From Pseudomonas sp. TCU-HL1 (lineage in GTDB: Bacteria; Pseudomonadota; Gammaproteobacteria; Pseudomonadales; Pseudomonadaceae): 64,000 nt of DNA. The position numbers and the translations under genes were made by a program. The stretch lies in assembly GCF_001708505.1 (NCBI RefSeq), contig NZ_CP015992.1:806001-870000 (forward strand), in the 5' to 3' direction. Positions 49,752 through 58,268 of this stretch are shown piece by piece (the first letter of the stretch is position 1; each line of letters opens with the position of its first letter). A model generated the notes under the pieces. It saw only the letters and a program-made list of their open reading frames with translations. It ran no database searches and had not been told where the DNA came from.

Positions 49752-51850
49752 TCCACCACCTTGTCGAAGTTGCTGTGGAACATATCGATGTTGCGCCCTT
49801 CGGTCAGGGTATAGAGCGAGTAGCTGCGGCCCAGCGAGGCGCCACCGTCACGGGTCAGCGGCGACCACACCAGGTTGGCCCGGCGCATGGTGGAGCTGGC
49901 CATCAGCTCGTCGAAGGGAATGGAGAAGTAGATGCCCTTGCCGAAACTGCCCTCGCCGTACTCTTCCTTGGTGACGTTGGTGAAGGTCGCCCAGGCGCCG
50001 AAGCGCACCCCGTTGCGGAATTCGCGGGACAGGTCGAAGGTCACGCCATAGTCGCGGGCCAGGTAACGGCCGACGCTGACGGCGGCGAGAATGTCCTCGA
50101 AGGGCAGGCGGTAGTAGCCGGTCACGTGGCCGGTGATCACGCTGTAGTCGCGCAGGCCGAAGTCCTGCTCGAAATCGCGCTGCTTGGCCCAGTTGAGGTT
50201 GCCACCGATGGCCCAGCGCTCGCCCATTGGGCGATAGAGCAGCTCGCCGCCCACACCCGCGAACATGGTTTCCAGGTAGCCGCCGTAGGCCATGCCGTAG
50301 AGGTCTTCGTCCAGCTGGCGCACCTTGTTCAGCTGGAAGGTGGGCATGGTCACGTCGGAGGTGGTCATGAACTCGCGCAGGTGAGTGCGCACGCGCGGCA
50401 GGTTGCTCGGCGCGTCGTACTTGAACTTGTCGAAGTTGTTCACCAGGTTCGCGCTGAGCGTGCCGTTCCACCACAGGTCGCGCTGGAAGCGGTATTCGGC
50501 GTTCAGATCGGCAGTGAACTGATAGAGCAGGAAGCCGTCGGGGCCGCCGACGTTCTGCTTGTAGCCCAGGCCCAGGCCGTAGGTGAAGGGCGACAGCTCC
50601 TGAGCGAACAGCTCCTTCTCCTGGTGAGGCACGGGCGCGTTCTGCTCAGTGACCCGACGGAGGTCTTCCACCGGTCGATCCTGTTGCGTGACTTCGCGGA
50701 AGGTCTCGCGGGGCAGGCTGATCTCCTGCACGGCCATGCCATTGCGGCTGTCGACCACGGTGAACCAGTCGATTTCATCGTTCACGCTGTTGTCGAGAAT
50801 GCGCGCGGCGCGGCCCACGGCCTTGGGGGCGTGGAAGTAGCGGGTCTGCTCGCCGTAGACGATCAGCTCGGAGTCGCGCTGGGTAATACGCTCCACCCGG
50901 TAGCCGGCGTTGTTGCGCAGGCGCTGGGCCACACCGGCCCACTTCACCTCTTCCGGCGCCACCTTGGGCATGCTGGCCTGCACCTTCTCGGCCGGCGGGT
51001 CGAAGCTCTTGGTCGGCGCTTTGCGGGTGGCGAAGTTGGTGTGCAGGGTAATGCCGAACATCGCGGTGTTGCCGCGCTCCCAGGCCGCGTGCAGGTCCAC
51101 CCAGTCGCTGGCCTTGAACACCAGGCCCAGGTTGATGGGGGAGTCCTGCACCTGGTTGTTGTTCAGTGGCTCATTCTGGTAGTCGTTACCTTCGTATTCC
51201 AGCTTGAGCGAGAGCGGCTTCCAGGGGGTCTGGTAGTTCACTCCGCCGAAGAAGGCAGGGCTGCCTCGGAAGAAGGTGTTGCCGTTGAATTCACCAGCAT
51301 CAGCAACCGTGGGTGAGTTAGCCGGTCGTTCATCGAACTTGTCGCCAAGAACGAGGCTGGCGGGGTTGTCGATATCCCCCCGATTGCCAATGTATCCCCA
51401 CGCCAGCCCGAGACTGACATCCAAGTTGCCGAAGCGCTTGTTGCCGACGAAGTACTCGCTGGAGAACAGGCCCGTACCACCAATGTCTCGGCCACCCAAG
51501 GCAACTTGCGGCAACCAATGGCTTTCTTCGAGCAGCCGCAACTTGGCGTCAATGGCCTTGTCCTTGTAGCTCTGGTCGCCACTAAAGGATTTCGCACCGT
51601 ATTTCCGGTTGCTGATGGCGGTATAGCGGAAGCTGCCCTCCAGCCAGTCGAAAGGCTGGAAGGACACGCTGTAGCGGCTGTACGGGCCTGTACGGTTGGC
51701 GTTCACCGACAGCTCGCCCGCAGGCGCCATGCGTGCGGTGGGGGTTTGCAGCAGGCCCACGCCGCCAAAATCGTTCTGCGTATAGCGGGGGTCGGCCTGG
51801 GCGCAGGTCGTGCAGCCGAGCAGCAGGCACGGGAGCAAGTGGCGCTTCAC
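49748..51850 (-). CDS. gfcD: GfcD/YjbH-type outer-membrane exopolysaccharide protein
   Basis: The 700-residue protein has a signal peptide (MKRHLLPCLLLGCTTCAQA) and a YjbH/GfcD layout: DFGGVGLLQTPTARMAPAGELSVNANRTGPYSRYSVSFQPFDWLEGSFRYT at the start, repeated Tyr/aromatic beta-strands and C-terminal LSREFRNGVRFGAWATFTNVTKEEYGEGSFGKGIYFSIPFD. These proteins form paired beta-barrels for polysaccharide export. It overlaps gfcC by four bases. Part of the gfc-wza module. Confidence 0.9.
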   Translation of the reverse strand: MKRHLLPCLLLGCTTCAQADPRYTQNDFGGVGLLQTPTARMAPAGELSVNANRTGPYSRYSVSFQPFDWLEGSFRYTAISNRKYGAKSFSGDQSYKDKAIDAKLRLLEESHWLPQVALGGRDIGGTGLFSSEYFVGNKRFGNLDVSLGLAWGYIGNRGDIDNPASLVLGDKFDERPANSPTVADAGEFNGNTFFRGSPAFFGGVNYQTPWKPLSLKLEYEGNDYQNEPLNNNQVQDSPINLGLVFKASDWVDLHAAWERGNTAMFGITLHTNFATRKAPTKSFDPPAEKVQASMPKVAPEEVKWAGVAQRLRNNAGYRVERITQRDSELIVYGEQTRYFHAPKAVGRAARILDNSVNDEIDWFTVVDSRNGMAVQEISLPRETFREVTQQDRPVEDLRRVTEQNAPVPHQEKELFAQELSPFTYGLGLGYKQNVGGPDGFLLYQFTADLNAEYRFQRDLWWNGTLSANLVNNFDKFKYDAPSNLPRVRTHLREFMTTSDVTMPTFQLNKVRQLDEDLYGMAYGGYLETMFAGVGGELLYRPMGERWAIGGNLNWAKQRDFEQDFGLRDYSVITGHVTGYYRLPFEDILAAVSVGRYLARDYGVTFDLSREFRNGVRFGAWATFTNVTKEEYGEGSFGKGIYFSIPFDELMASSTMRRANLVWSPLTRDGGASLGRSYSLYTLTEGRNIDMFHSNFDKVVE

Positions 51851-52620
51851 GGGGCCACCTCCAGCGGCTGGGTGGCGATGAAAGTCGCGAACTCGGCATT
51901 CAGGTCCGGCGTCGGGTCACCCAGGCCTGCATGGCGCATGGGCACATAGATACGCGCGCCAGGCGCGGGTGGCGGTGCTGCATCGGTCCGGTTCCATAGC
52001 GCAATGTCCTGGCGCTGCACGCGGCCATCGGGCTGCGCCACGAAGAGCTCATCCAGGCCGGCTTCCGCATGCCGGGGGCAGGCCTCCAGGTAATCCCTGG
52101 CCGCTTGCATGGGCACGAAGGGCAATTGGCACTCGGCCAGCACGGCCCCCTCTACTCGCACGGATCCCGGGCGCGGCGGATAGGTCAGACGGTCGCCAGC
52201 GCTGAGCTTGGGGTTGTGCTCGTGGTTGAGCTCCACTTTCACCGGGTCCAGCTCCGCCACACGGCGGCCGGTTACCGGCATCGCCTGGACCTTGGCCGCG
52301 AGACTCTTGGCCAGCTCAGCCAGGGCCGGGCGGTTATCCAGCAGTGCATTGCGCTCGAGCGTAGCCAGGTCAAACAGCACGCCCAGCTTCAGGCGCCTCT
52401 GCTCCTGGCGCAGCGGGCGATGCAGCCAGGCGGCGCCCAACAGATAAGCGTTGGGGCTGACCTGGGCGGGCAGCAGCACATCATGCAGGCGTGTCGCCGG
52501 GGTGACGGTGAACTGGCCAGGCTCGACGGCATCACCCTCAACCGTTACGGTCGGAGCAGCACTAGTGGCACAAGCGAAAAGGGCGCTGCACAACAGCAGC
52601 CAGGAACGAGGGAAGTTCAT
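51847..52620 (-). CDS. gfcC: GfcC/YjbG-type periplasmic capsule protein
   Basis: The 257-residue protein has a signal peptide (MNFPRSWLLLCSALFACATSA) and the GfcC domain with two beta-grasp parts: LLPAQVSPNAYLLGAAWLHRPLRQEQRRLK and DRLTYPPRPGSVRVEGAV. E. coli GfcC is a soluble periplasmic protein needed for group 4 capsule. It is placed between gfcB and gfcD in the usual order. Confidence 0.88.
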   Translation of the reverse strand: MNFPRSWLLLCSALFACATSAAPTVTVEGDAVEPGQFTVTPATRLHDVLLPAQVSPNAYLLGAAWLHRPLRQEQRRLKLGVLFDLATLERNALLDNRPALAELAKSLAAKVQAMPVTGRRVAELDPVKVELNHEHNPKLSAGDRLTYPPRPGSVRVEGAVLAECQLPFVPMQAARDYLEACPRHAEAGLDELFVAQPDGRVQRQDIALWNRTDAAPPPAPGARIYVPMRHAGLGDPTPDLNAEFATFIATQPLEVAP

Positions 52621-52648
52621 TGTGAATTTGGTTCGACTATATCTTCTA

Positions 52649-52671
52649 GGAGCGAGCGTGCTCGCGAACAG
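52649..52671. repeat. REP-like palindrome in the gfcB-gfcC gap
   Basis: AGGAGCGAGCGTGCTCGCGA: GAGCGAGC/GTGCTCGC arms of a common Pseudomonas palindrome, in the 126-base gap between gfcB and gfcC. It may modulate the ratio of the two products. Confidence 0.65.
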
Positions 52672-52746
52672 CGGTGTTCAACAGCTCTCCCGCAGGAGCC
52701 AGCGCGCTGTCGAATCGGTGCTCCGGCTTCGCCAGCATGCTCGCTT

Positions 52747-53406
52747 CTACTTGGCGTTCGGCCTCATCGGGCGAACCTGAATGATGCGCAAGGGCAGCTC
52801 GGGGGTTACATGCTGGATACTGGCTAGGATGAAACCATCAGCAGGGTCCACCCAGTACTGATTGCGGGCCGAGTAGCTCAGTTCGGGCATCTCGATGTGC
52901 TCATCGACGCGCAACAACTCCAGGTCGCGGTCGAGGATGCGCACCGTCTCCAGCCCCTGCTTCTCGAAATGGCTGATCAGCCGGGCGCCCATCTGGTAAC
53001 GCCCGGCGAAATCCACCTGGCGCTCGGCACGCAAGCCATCCGCAATGCGGTGCAGACCGGTGCGGAAGGGCGACTCGCCGACAAAGCGAGTGCCGTCGAG
53101 GTTGTCATTGAACCCCACGGAGCGGATGGCCAGGCCATCCTGAATCATCAGCACCTGCTGGGTAGAGGCCAGCCAGAACTGCACGCCGCCCTGCAGGCGC
53201 ACCAAGGCCATCACGGCCTCCCCGGTGGGGGCGACAATGGTGATCTGATAGTAGGGGGCGGCTTCCACCTGCTCGCGGGTCAGCTCAAGGGGCTGCGGCC
53301 CCTGGGTCGCGGCCTTGAGTGTGTCCCAGCTCGCCCGCATCAGCGGGTTGCAGGCGCTCAGCAGCATTACGGCAAGCGGCAACAAGGCCAGGCGTGCAAT
53401 TTTCAC
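52747..53406 (-). CDS. gfcB: GfcB/YjbF-type lipoprotein
   Basis: The 219-residue protein has a lipoprotein signal (MKIARLALLPLAVMLLSACN, lipobox LSAC) and the YjbF pattern: VALVRLQGGVQFWLASTQQVLMIQDGLAIRSVGFNDNL and YQMGARLISHFE, near the C-terminus YWVDPADGFILASIQHVTPEL. E. coli GfcB is an outer-membrane lipoprotein required for group 4 capsule. It is 11 bases after wza. Confidence 0.88.
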   Translation of the reverse strand: MKIARLALLPLAVMLLSACNPLMRASWDTLKAATQGPQPLELTREQVEAAPYYQITIVAPTGEAVMALVRLQGGVQFWLASTQQVLMIQDGLAIRSVGFNDNLDGTRFVGESPFRTGLHRIADGLRAERQVDFAGRYQMGARLISHFEKQGLETVRILDRDLELLRVDEHIEMPELSYSARNQYWVDPADGFILASIQHVTPELPLRIIQVRPMRPNAK

Positions 53407-53417
53407 GTCATGAACAC

Positions 53418-54524
53418 TCAGTTGCTGTTGTTGCTCAAGTCATCCTGAATGGCGACCCCGGTGCGCAGCAGGTTGGCAGTGGGGAACACCTGGCTGATGA
53501 ACCGGTTCCAGCGGGTGACGTCCGCCGGGCCTATGTAGACCACATCCTGCGGCTGCAGCTTGAAGTGCTCGGCCACGATAAAGGCCGACGGGGACTTGAG
53601 GTTGAGCTGGTAGACCTTGGCAACGTCCCGTTGCAGATCATCCACACCGCGGATCACATACACCTCCTTGCCGCTGGAGGTTTCCTGGCGCAGGCCGCCC
53701 ACGCTGCCCAGGGCATCCGTCAGGTTCATGCTGCTGCCCTTGAAGGACAAGGCGCGGGCGCTGTTTACCTCACCCAGCAGATAGACCTTCTTGTTGTCGT
53801 TGTAGGGCAGGTGAAGCTGGTCGCCGTCCCGCAGATAGATGTTGTGCAGGACCGAGTCCTTGCGGTTCAGCGTATCGAGGTCGATCACATACTCGCGGCC
53901 AGCGCGCTTGAGCACCAGGCCGGCAATATCGGCCGCGCCAGTTTGCACGCCGCCTTGGCCTACCGCATCCAACAGGCTGAGTGGTGTGTTGGTAACCGGT
54001 ACGGGGCCGGTTTTGCTGAAGGCGCCGGAGAGGATGACCTTCTGGCTGGCAAAACGCAGCACGCTGACGTCCACTTGCGGCTCGGTCACCACACTGGTGA
54101 GGCGCGAGGCGATCAGCGAGCGCAGCTCTTCAATGGTCTTGCCCGCGGCGTCGACATTGCCGACATAGGGGTAGAACAGCGTGCCATCCGGGCGCACCAG
54201 GCGGCCGTTGGCCTCGATCTGCTGCTGCGGGCCGGAAGGCGCGGTGAGCTCGGGGTGGTCCCATACGGTGATGTAGATCAGGTCACCGGCACCAATCCGG
54301 TATTCGCCGGGCTGAAAACTCAGCAGCTCAGGGGCTACCTGGGTGCCATTCATGGCGGACTCGATGGCCACCAGTTTCGGCGTGATGGGCACCAGCTCGA
54401 TACGGCTGCTTTCAGGGGAGCCCTTGCGCACCTGATTGCCGGAATCCATGTGCTGGCCAGGGGAGAACATACAGCCTTGCAGGGTGAGGCCAAGCAGCGT
54501 GGCCAGGGGGAGTGCGCGATTCAT
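53418..54524 (-). CDS. wza: Wza-type polysaccharide export lipoprotein
   Basis: The 368-residue protein has a lipoprotein signal (MNRALPLATLLGLTLQGC), the Poly_export domain YRIGAGDLIYITVWDHPELTAPSG (about 74-97), SLBB domains (VILSGAFSKTGPVPVTNTPLSLLDAVG, VYLLGEVNSARALSFKGSSMNLTDALG) and a C-terminal amphipathic segment (WNRFISQVFPTANLLRTG) for the outer-membrane helical ring. It forms the octameric outer-membrane channel for polysaccharide. It lies between gfcA and gfcB; the inner-membrane kinase Wzc is not in the window. Confidence 0.93.
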   Translation of the reverse strand: MNRALPLATLLGLTLQGCMFSPGQHMDSGNQVRKGSPESSRIELVPITPKLVAIESAMNGTQVAPELLSFQPGEYRIGAGDLIYITVWDHPELTAPSGPQQQIEANGRLVRPDGTLFYPYVGNVDAAGKTIEELRSLIASRLTSVVTEPQVDVSVLRFASQKVILSGAFSKTGPVPVTNTPLSLLDAVGQGGVQTGAADIAGLVLKRAGREYVIDLDTLNRKDSVLHNIYLRDGDQLHLPYNDNKKVYLLGEVNSARALSFKGSSMNLTDALGSVGGLRQETSSGKEVYVIRGVDDLQRDVAKVYQLNLKSPSAFIVAEHFKLQPQDVVYIGPADVTRWNRFISQVFPTANLLRTGVAIQDDLSNNSN

Positions 54525-54708
54525 GTCGGGTGATCTTGTGCGTGGGGCCAAGCGATGCCAAAGCGGCAGCGCCTGACTCGGAATCAAGGGGGTGGGTTAC
54601 GGCGTGATGTCCTGGCCAGCACGGGCATGCCGGCGTGCTACATGCAAGTGCGCAAGCAGTCGGGTAGCTGTGACGATCAACCGGGGCAGGAAGTTGCAGG
54701 CCCAATGC

Positions 54709-54737
54709 GAAGCCTCCCAGTGGTGCTGGGAGGCTTC
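54709..54737 (-). other. Strong hairpin between gfcA and wza
   Basis: GAAGCCTCCCAG/CTGGGAGGCTTC, a 12-bp stem with a TGGTG loop, between gfcA and wza on the transcribed strand, without a T-run. It may allow more gfcA than wza, by partial termination or by protecting the gfcA message. Confidence 0.7.
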
Positions 54738-54762
54738 AAGGTGCAGCAACCAAGCGTTGTGC

Positions 54763-55068
54763 TTAGTTGGTGGTACCGGTAGTGCCGGAGGTACCAGTGG
54801 TGCCGCCGGTGCCCGGGGTGCTGTCGTTACCGCCGCCGCCGCTGTTGGAAGCGGCAATGCCGACAGCGATGGCCGCAGCACCGATAGCCAGGCCGGTACC
54901 CACGGTCACGCCACCGGCGATCGGCGTGGACAGGGTCAGGCCGGAGGTGGAACCCGGAGTGCCTGCGGTGGTCTTGCCAGTATCGGCAGTAGTGCTGGTT
55001 TCAGCGGCCACCAGTGAGGTACTGAAGGCTGCAACAGCGGCGAGAGTTAGAAGTTTTTTCACAGTCAT
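54763..55068 (-). CDS. gfcA: GfcA/YjbE-type small secreted protein
   Basis: The 101-residue protein has a signal peptide (MTVKKLLTLAAVAAFSTSLVAA), a Thr/Gly-rich low-complexity body, an Ala/Gly hydrophobic stretch (GVTVGTGLAIGAAAIAVGIAA) and a Gly/Thr tail. This is the YjbE/GfcA pattern of the first protein of such operons. AAGGAG precedes ATG 55068. Its role in export is unknown. Confidence 0.85.
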   Translation of the reverse strand: MTVKKLLTLAAVAAFSTSLVAAETSTTADTGKTTAGTPGSTSGLTLSTPIAGGVTVGTGLAIGAAAIAVGIAASNSGGGGNDSTPGTGGTTGTSGTTGTTN

Positions 55069-55289
55069 GCTCCTTTTGAGGGAATAGTCCCTAATGGCGC
55101 GAATAGCGACACAGGGTATGGGGTAAATGAGTAGCACTGCAAGCAGATAACTTAGGTTGGGCAAAGGCTTCGCCAACTTTCAGACATTGCGGACAAGATT
55201 TAAGACTTTTTACTATTTTCTTTCCCAGAAGCCTGATCGTAGCTGTGGCCAAGCAAGCGGGTATGTTTTTGCTTAGTTCGGAATTAAAG
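55069..55289. other. Regulatory gap upstream of gfcA
   Basis: No gene. It is AT-rich around 55195-55235 (TTTTTACTATTTTCTTT) and has GGGAATAGTCCC near 55079-55090. Probably holds the promoter of the gfc-wza operon. Confidence 0.5.
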
Positions 55290-56039
55290 CTACCTGTTGC
55301 GTGATGTGAGTTGCTTGGCTTTCTCTTTGATTAGTAGCCATGCGAATTTTGTATTAGTTGTAAGATAGCGCTTCCACATCCTTCCCGGCTCCTGAGTCAC
55401 GCGGTAGAGCCATTCGAGTCCGTAATTCTGCATCCAGAGTGGAGCACGTTTGACTTTTCCTGCGACGACGTCGAAGGTACCGCCAACACCCATGACGAAG
55501 TTGACGCCAAGTTGATACTTCCAGCGGTTAATGAAGTTCTCCTTCTGGGGGGAGGTAATCGCTACGAATAGAAGTTGTGCGCCAGATTCTCGAATCTTCT
55601 GCGCCATCGCCTCTTCATCGCCCCAGAAGTAACCGTGGTGATAGCCTGCTATATTAAGGCCAGGGTAGAGATTCTGGACAGTGGTAGCGGTCTTGGAGAC
55701 AACATCATCCTTGGCGCCAAGTAAGTAGACAGAGAAACCGCTAGTGGCACTCATTGCCAGAAGTTCATAGAATAAGTCGATACCCGCAACACGCTCGGGG
55801 ACTCTATGTCCAAGGAGCCTCGCTCCCCACACTACACCCATTCCATCGATGTTAATAATGTCGCAGGCGCTCACAGATTCGCGGAGGATAGCGTCGCTTT
55901 GCATGTTGACGACCTTTGCAACATTGACGACTACGTGCTGCAAAAAATGGCCAGTTACAACTGAGTATTTTATTCGATTAATAGACTCCGATGTTGTCGA
56001 TGAGTCCATCGGGCAGCCAAGAAATTCAATTCGTTTCAT
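55290..56039 (-). CDS. WecG/TagA/CpsF-family glycosyltransferase
   Basis: The 249-residue protein has the family pattern CDIINIDGMGVVWGARLLGHRVPERVAGIDLFYELL, VYLLGAKDDVVSKTATTVQNLYP and LLFVAITSPQKENFINRW. Such enzymes transfer ManNAcA, ManNAc or related sugars to lipid-linked acceptors. Since wecB and wecC, which make UDP-ManNAcA, lie in the same locus, ManNAcA is the likely donor. It is the first gene of the AT-rich island, 13 bases after the GT4 gene. Confidence 0.9.
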   Translation of the reverse strand: MKRIEFLGCPMDSSTTSESINRIKYSVVTGHFLQHVVVNVAKVVNMQSDAILRESVSACDIINIDGMGVVWGARLLGHRVPERVAGIDLFYELLAMSATSGFSVYLLGAKDDVVSKTATTVQNLYPGLNIAGYHHGYFWGDEEAMAQKIRESGAQLLFVAITSPQKENFINRWKYQLGVNFVMGVGGTFDVVAGKVKRAPLWMQNYGLEWLYRVTQEPGRMWKRYLTTNTKFAWLLIKEKAKQLTSRNR

Positions 56040-56051
56040 CTTCTTATTACT

Positions 56052-57122
56052 TTATAGTAGGTTGTTAAGGCGGGCCCTGAATGCTAACTGCTGCTGGATA
56101 AACTTGTCTTTTCCATATTCTTCCAGAATTCTCTCGGATCGATCCTTCATGAGGGCGGGAGGGGAGGAATCGATCGACTTCTCTATGGAGGACCTGATCG
56201 CCTTTATTAAGGAGTCTTGGTCTGAATGGCTAAAAGGAAAGCATAGGCTTTGGTCTTTGCAGACTTCCCGCAATGCGGGGATGTCGCTATAAATGACAAT
56301 TTTGCCTTGGTAGATTGACTCTATGGCTACGAGGCCGAAGCCTTCTTCCAGCGAAGGTATCGCAACAATGGATATGTTCGAAATGTGCTCGTACGGAGCC
56401 TCTTGGAAGCCTAGCAATCTTGTCTCAAAATATTTTGATCGAGACGATAGGTTTGCGATGGATTCTTTCTCAGGGCCATCTCCAACTACAGTAAGGCAGA
56501 TTTTTGACTTTTGATATTCTGCTATTTTTAGAAGCTTATCTGCTAGAAGGTAAACTCCTTTCCAAGGGTTAAGGCTCCCGATACAGGCAATGTTTAAGTG
56601 TTCTGAACGCTTATCATGATTTTGCAGAACATTTTTTCCGGCGAGATAGGGGTTTCTAATTACCGTTATCCTGCTGCTCAAGATTTTATTGGATTCTAAG
56701 AGTTTTTTCACGGCGTCGGAAACTGCGATGTACTGGTCGCAGCGAAAGACCCTGAAGAGCAAGTTTCCATGTTTATAGTTTGCGTGAGCGTAGAAGATAA
56801 CTTTTGATTTAAAGGCTCTAAGGATCAGTGAGAGAGGAAGAAAGCAGCGGCTGTGTATGAAGACGGTTTTGGGGCGTTTCTTTATTATTTTGACTATTAG
56901 AAATGGTATCCAGGAATGCTTTCCGAAAACCTTGCCGTAAAACGTGTTCCGTCCGCTCTTTTGGCTCAGAATGATTTCGCTATTTAGAGCGGCTTCTCTG
57001 AGTATCCGTTGTGCGCCGCCTCGTCTGGGATCGGGGTCATTAATTAGGTGCCAGGCTACTTCCAATTTCTGTATCTCGCGCAATTGAGTTTGATGCAGTT
57101 CTGGGGGCTTTTCTGGTTGCAT
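56052..57122 (-). CDS. GT4-family glycosyltransferase
   Basis: The 356-residue protein has a GT-B fold: HLINDPDPRRGGAQRILREAAL near the start, the acceptor half with FIHSRCFLPLSLILRAF, CIGSLNPWKGVYLLADKLL and the donor-binding EEGFGLVAIESIYQGK motif (E-x7-E) near residue 285. It adds one sugar of the repeat unit. The start is uncertain: ATG 57122 overlaps wzy by 83 bases, whereas a TTG at 57065 would leave only 26 bases of overlap and keep the whole fold. Low GC compared with the flanks. Confidence 0.85.
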   Translation of the reverse strand: MQPEKPPELHQTQLREIQKLEVAWHLINDPDPRRGGAQRILREAALNSEIILSQKSGRNTFYGKVFGKHSWIPFLIVKIIKKRPKTVFIHSRCFLPLSLILRAFKSKVIFYAHANYKHGNLLFRVFRCDQYIAVSDAVKKLLESNKILSSRITVIRNPYLAGKNVLQNHDKRSEHLNIACIGSLNPWKGVYLLADKLLKIAEYQKSKICLTVVGDGPEKESIANLSSRSKYFETRLLGFQEAPYEHISNISIVAIPSLEEGFGLVAIESIYQGKIVIYSDIPALREVCKDQSLCFPFSHSDQDSLIKAIRSSIEKSIDSSPPALMKDRSERILEEYGKDKFIQQQLAFRARLNNLL

Positions 57123-58266
57123 GCGCCATTGTGCGCATGTAGAAGTAGTATGGCATGTACATCCAGAACTTAAGTGTTGGGTAGAATACTAAGCATACGA
57201 AAAATAGCAGTATGCCGCCTCGTATATTCGTAAGTTTTCTTGGCGTTCGCAGGAAGGTTGCAATGCCATCTAAAATAAGTAGTAGCATTCCTAATGCTCC
57301 AAGCTCGAAGATAAAAACTGGAAGCTCACTGCCGTCGCGAGCGCTTGGCTCCTCTTCATGGACCAATACGGATAGTCTATTTTTAACAGCCTCGGTGCCC
57401 CAGCTGCCTAGGCCGTTTCCAAATAACATGCTAGTTATGCCTTGCGTTTTCTGGTGCTCAATAACGCGAGTCAACGGTAGCCATCTTGAGTTGTAGTTTA
57501 AGACGGTCTCATTCACTCCCTTCTGATTGATCTCATTTCGGAACGCAAATACTCCATACATCAGTGATATCAATAGGAGTGTAATGATTCCGCCTTTTGC
57601 TGGGTTTTTCTTGATCAGGGGGGCGGCATAGGCGATTACGAGAATGCTGATAGTGGCTAAGGACCCATTTAGGATGATGGTTATGGCTGAGAGCGCGGCC
57701 AGCCAATAGTGCCTTTTGATGAAAGATATGACGTCATTGCCAATCAATAGGAAGGTATTGAATGTGATTGCAATTGCAAACCAGTTTGGTTCAACAAAAA
57801 AACCTCTGAGACGCAGAGATACCGAAGACCCTTTTTGGTAGTGTTCTTCGTTGATAAAGCTTATCTGTGTTCCAAAAAGATTGAAGAGGGCATACTGAAA
57901 TAGCCCTGTCACGATGAGTGCGATTTGGAAATATAAAAAGAAGCTGTGGTCCCATTTTCTGTAGGTCAGGTTTACAAAAATTAGGACGTTAGCTGATATT
58001 GCAAGGTAAGTTAATATTACAAGGTAGCCCGGCTTGGAGTAAGCCATTCCCGCGGTGGTGCAATAGGCGAGAAATAGAAAGAAGAAGAATTCCTTTCTTA
58101 TCGTGCTTACTATTTGGGATGGCCTTGTAAAGAAAAATAAGGCGTTGGTCAGTAGTATGGCGATAAGCCCTGCGTGCAGTTGAACTCCGGCGTTAAATTT
58201 TAAAGCTGAGTCAAATGCAAAGCTAACGTATATTATGATTAGCCACGTTTTAAGGTTAATCTTCAT
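57040..58266 (-). CDS. wzy: Wzy-type O-antigen/polysaccharide polymerase
   Basis: The 408-residue protein is highly hydrophobic, with about eleven membrane segments and a long periplasmic loop near residues 260-310 (NSRWLPLTRVIEHQKTQGITSMLFGNGLGSWGTE). This is the O-antigen ligase/polymerase family pattern, in which conserved residues lie in that loop. Single-gene assignment as Wzy rests on topology and on neighbouring wzx; substrate specificity cannot be told. AT-rich. Confidence 0.85.
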   Translation of the reverse strand: MKINLKTWLIIIYVSFAFDSALKFNAGVQLHAGLIAILLTNALFFFTRPSQIVSTIRKEFFFFLFLAYCTTAGMAYSKPGYLVILTYLAISANVLIFVNLTYRKWDHSFFLYFQIALIVTGLFQYALFNLFGTQISFINEEHYQKGSSVSLRLRGFFVEPNWFAIAITFNTFLLIGNDVISFIKRHYWLAALSAITIILNGSLATISILVIAYAAPLIKKNPAKGGIITLLLISLMYGVFAFRNEINQKGVNETVLNYNSRWLPLTRVIEHQKTQGITSMLFGNGLGSWGTEAVKNRLSVLVHEEEPSARDGSELPVFIFELGALGMLLLILDGIATFLRTPRKLTNIRGGILLFFVCLVFYPTLKFWMYMPYYFYMRTMAHATRKAPRTASNSIARDTEIGSSLAPN

Positions 58267-58268
58267 TT

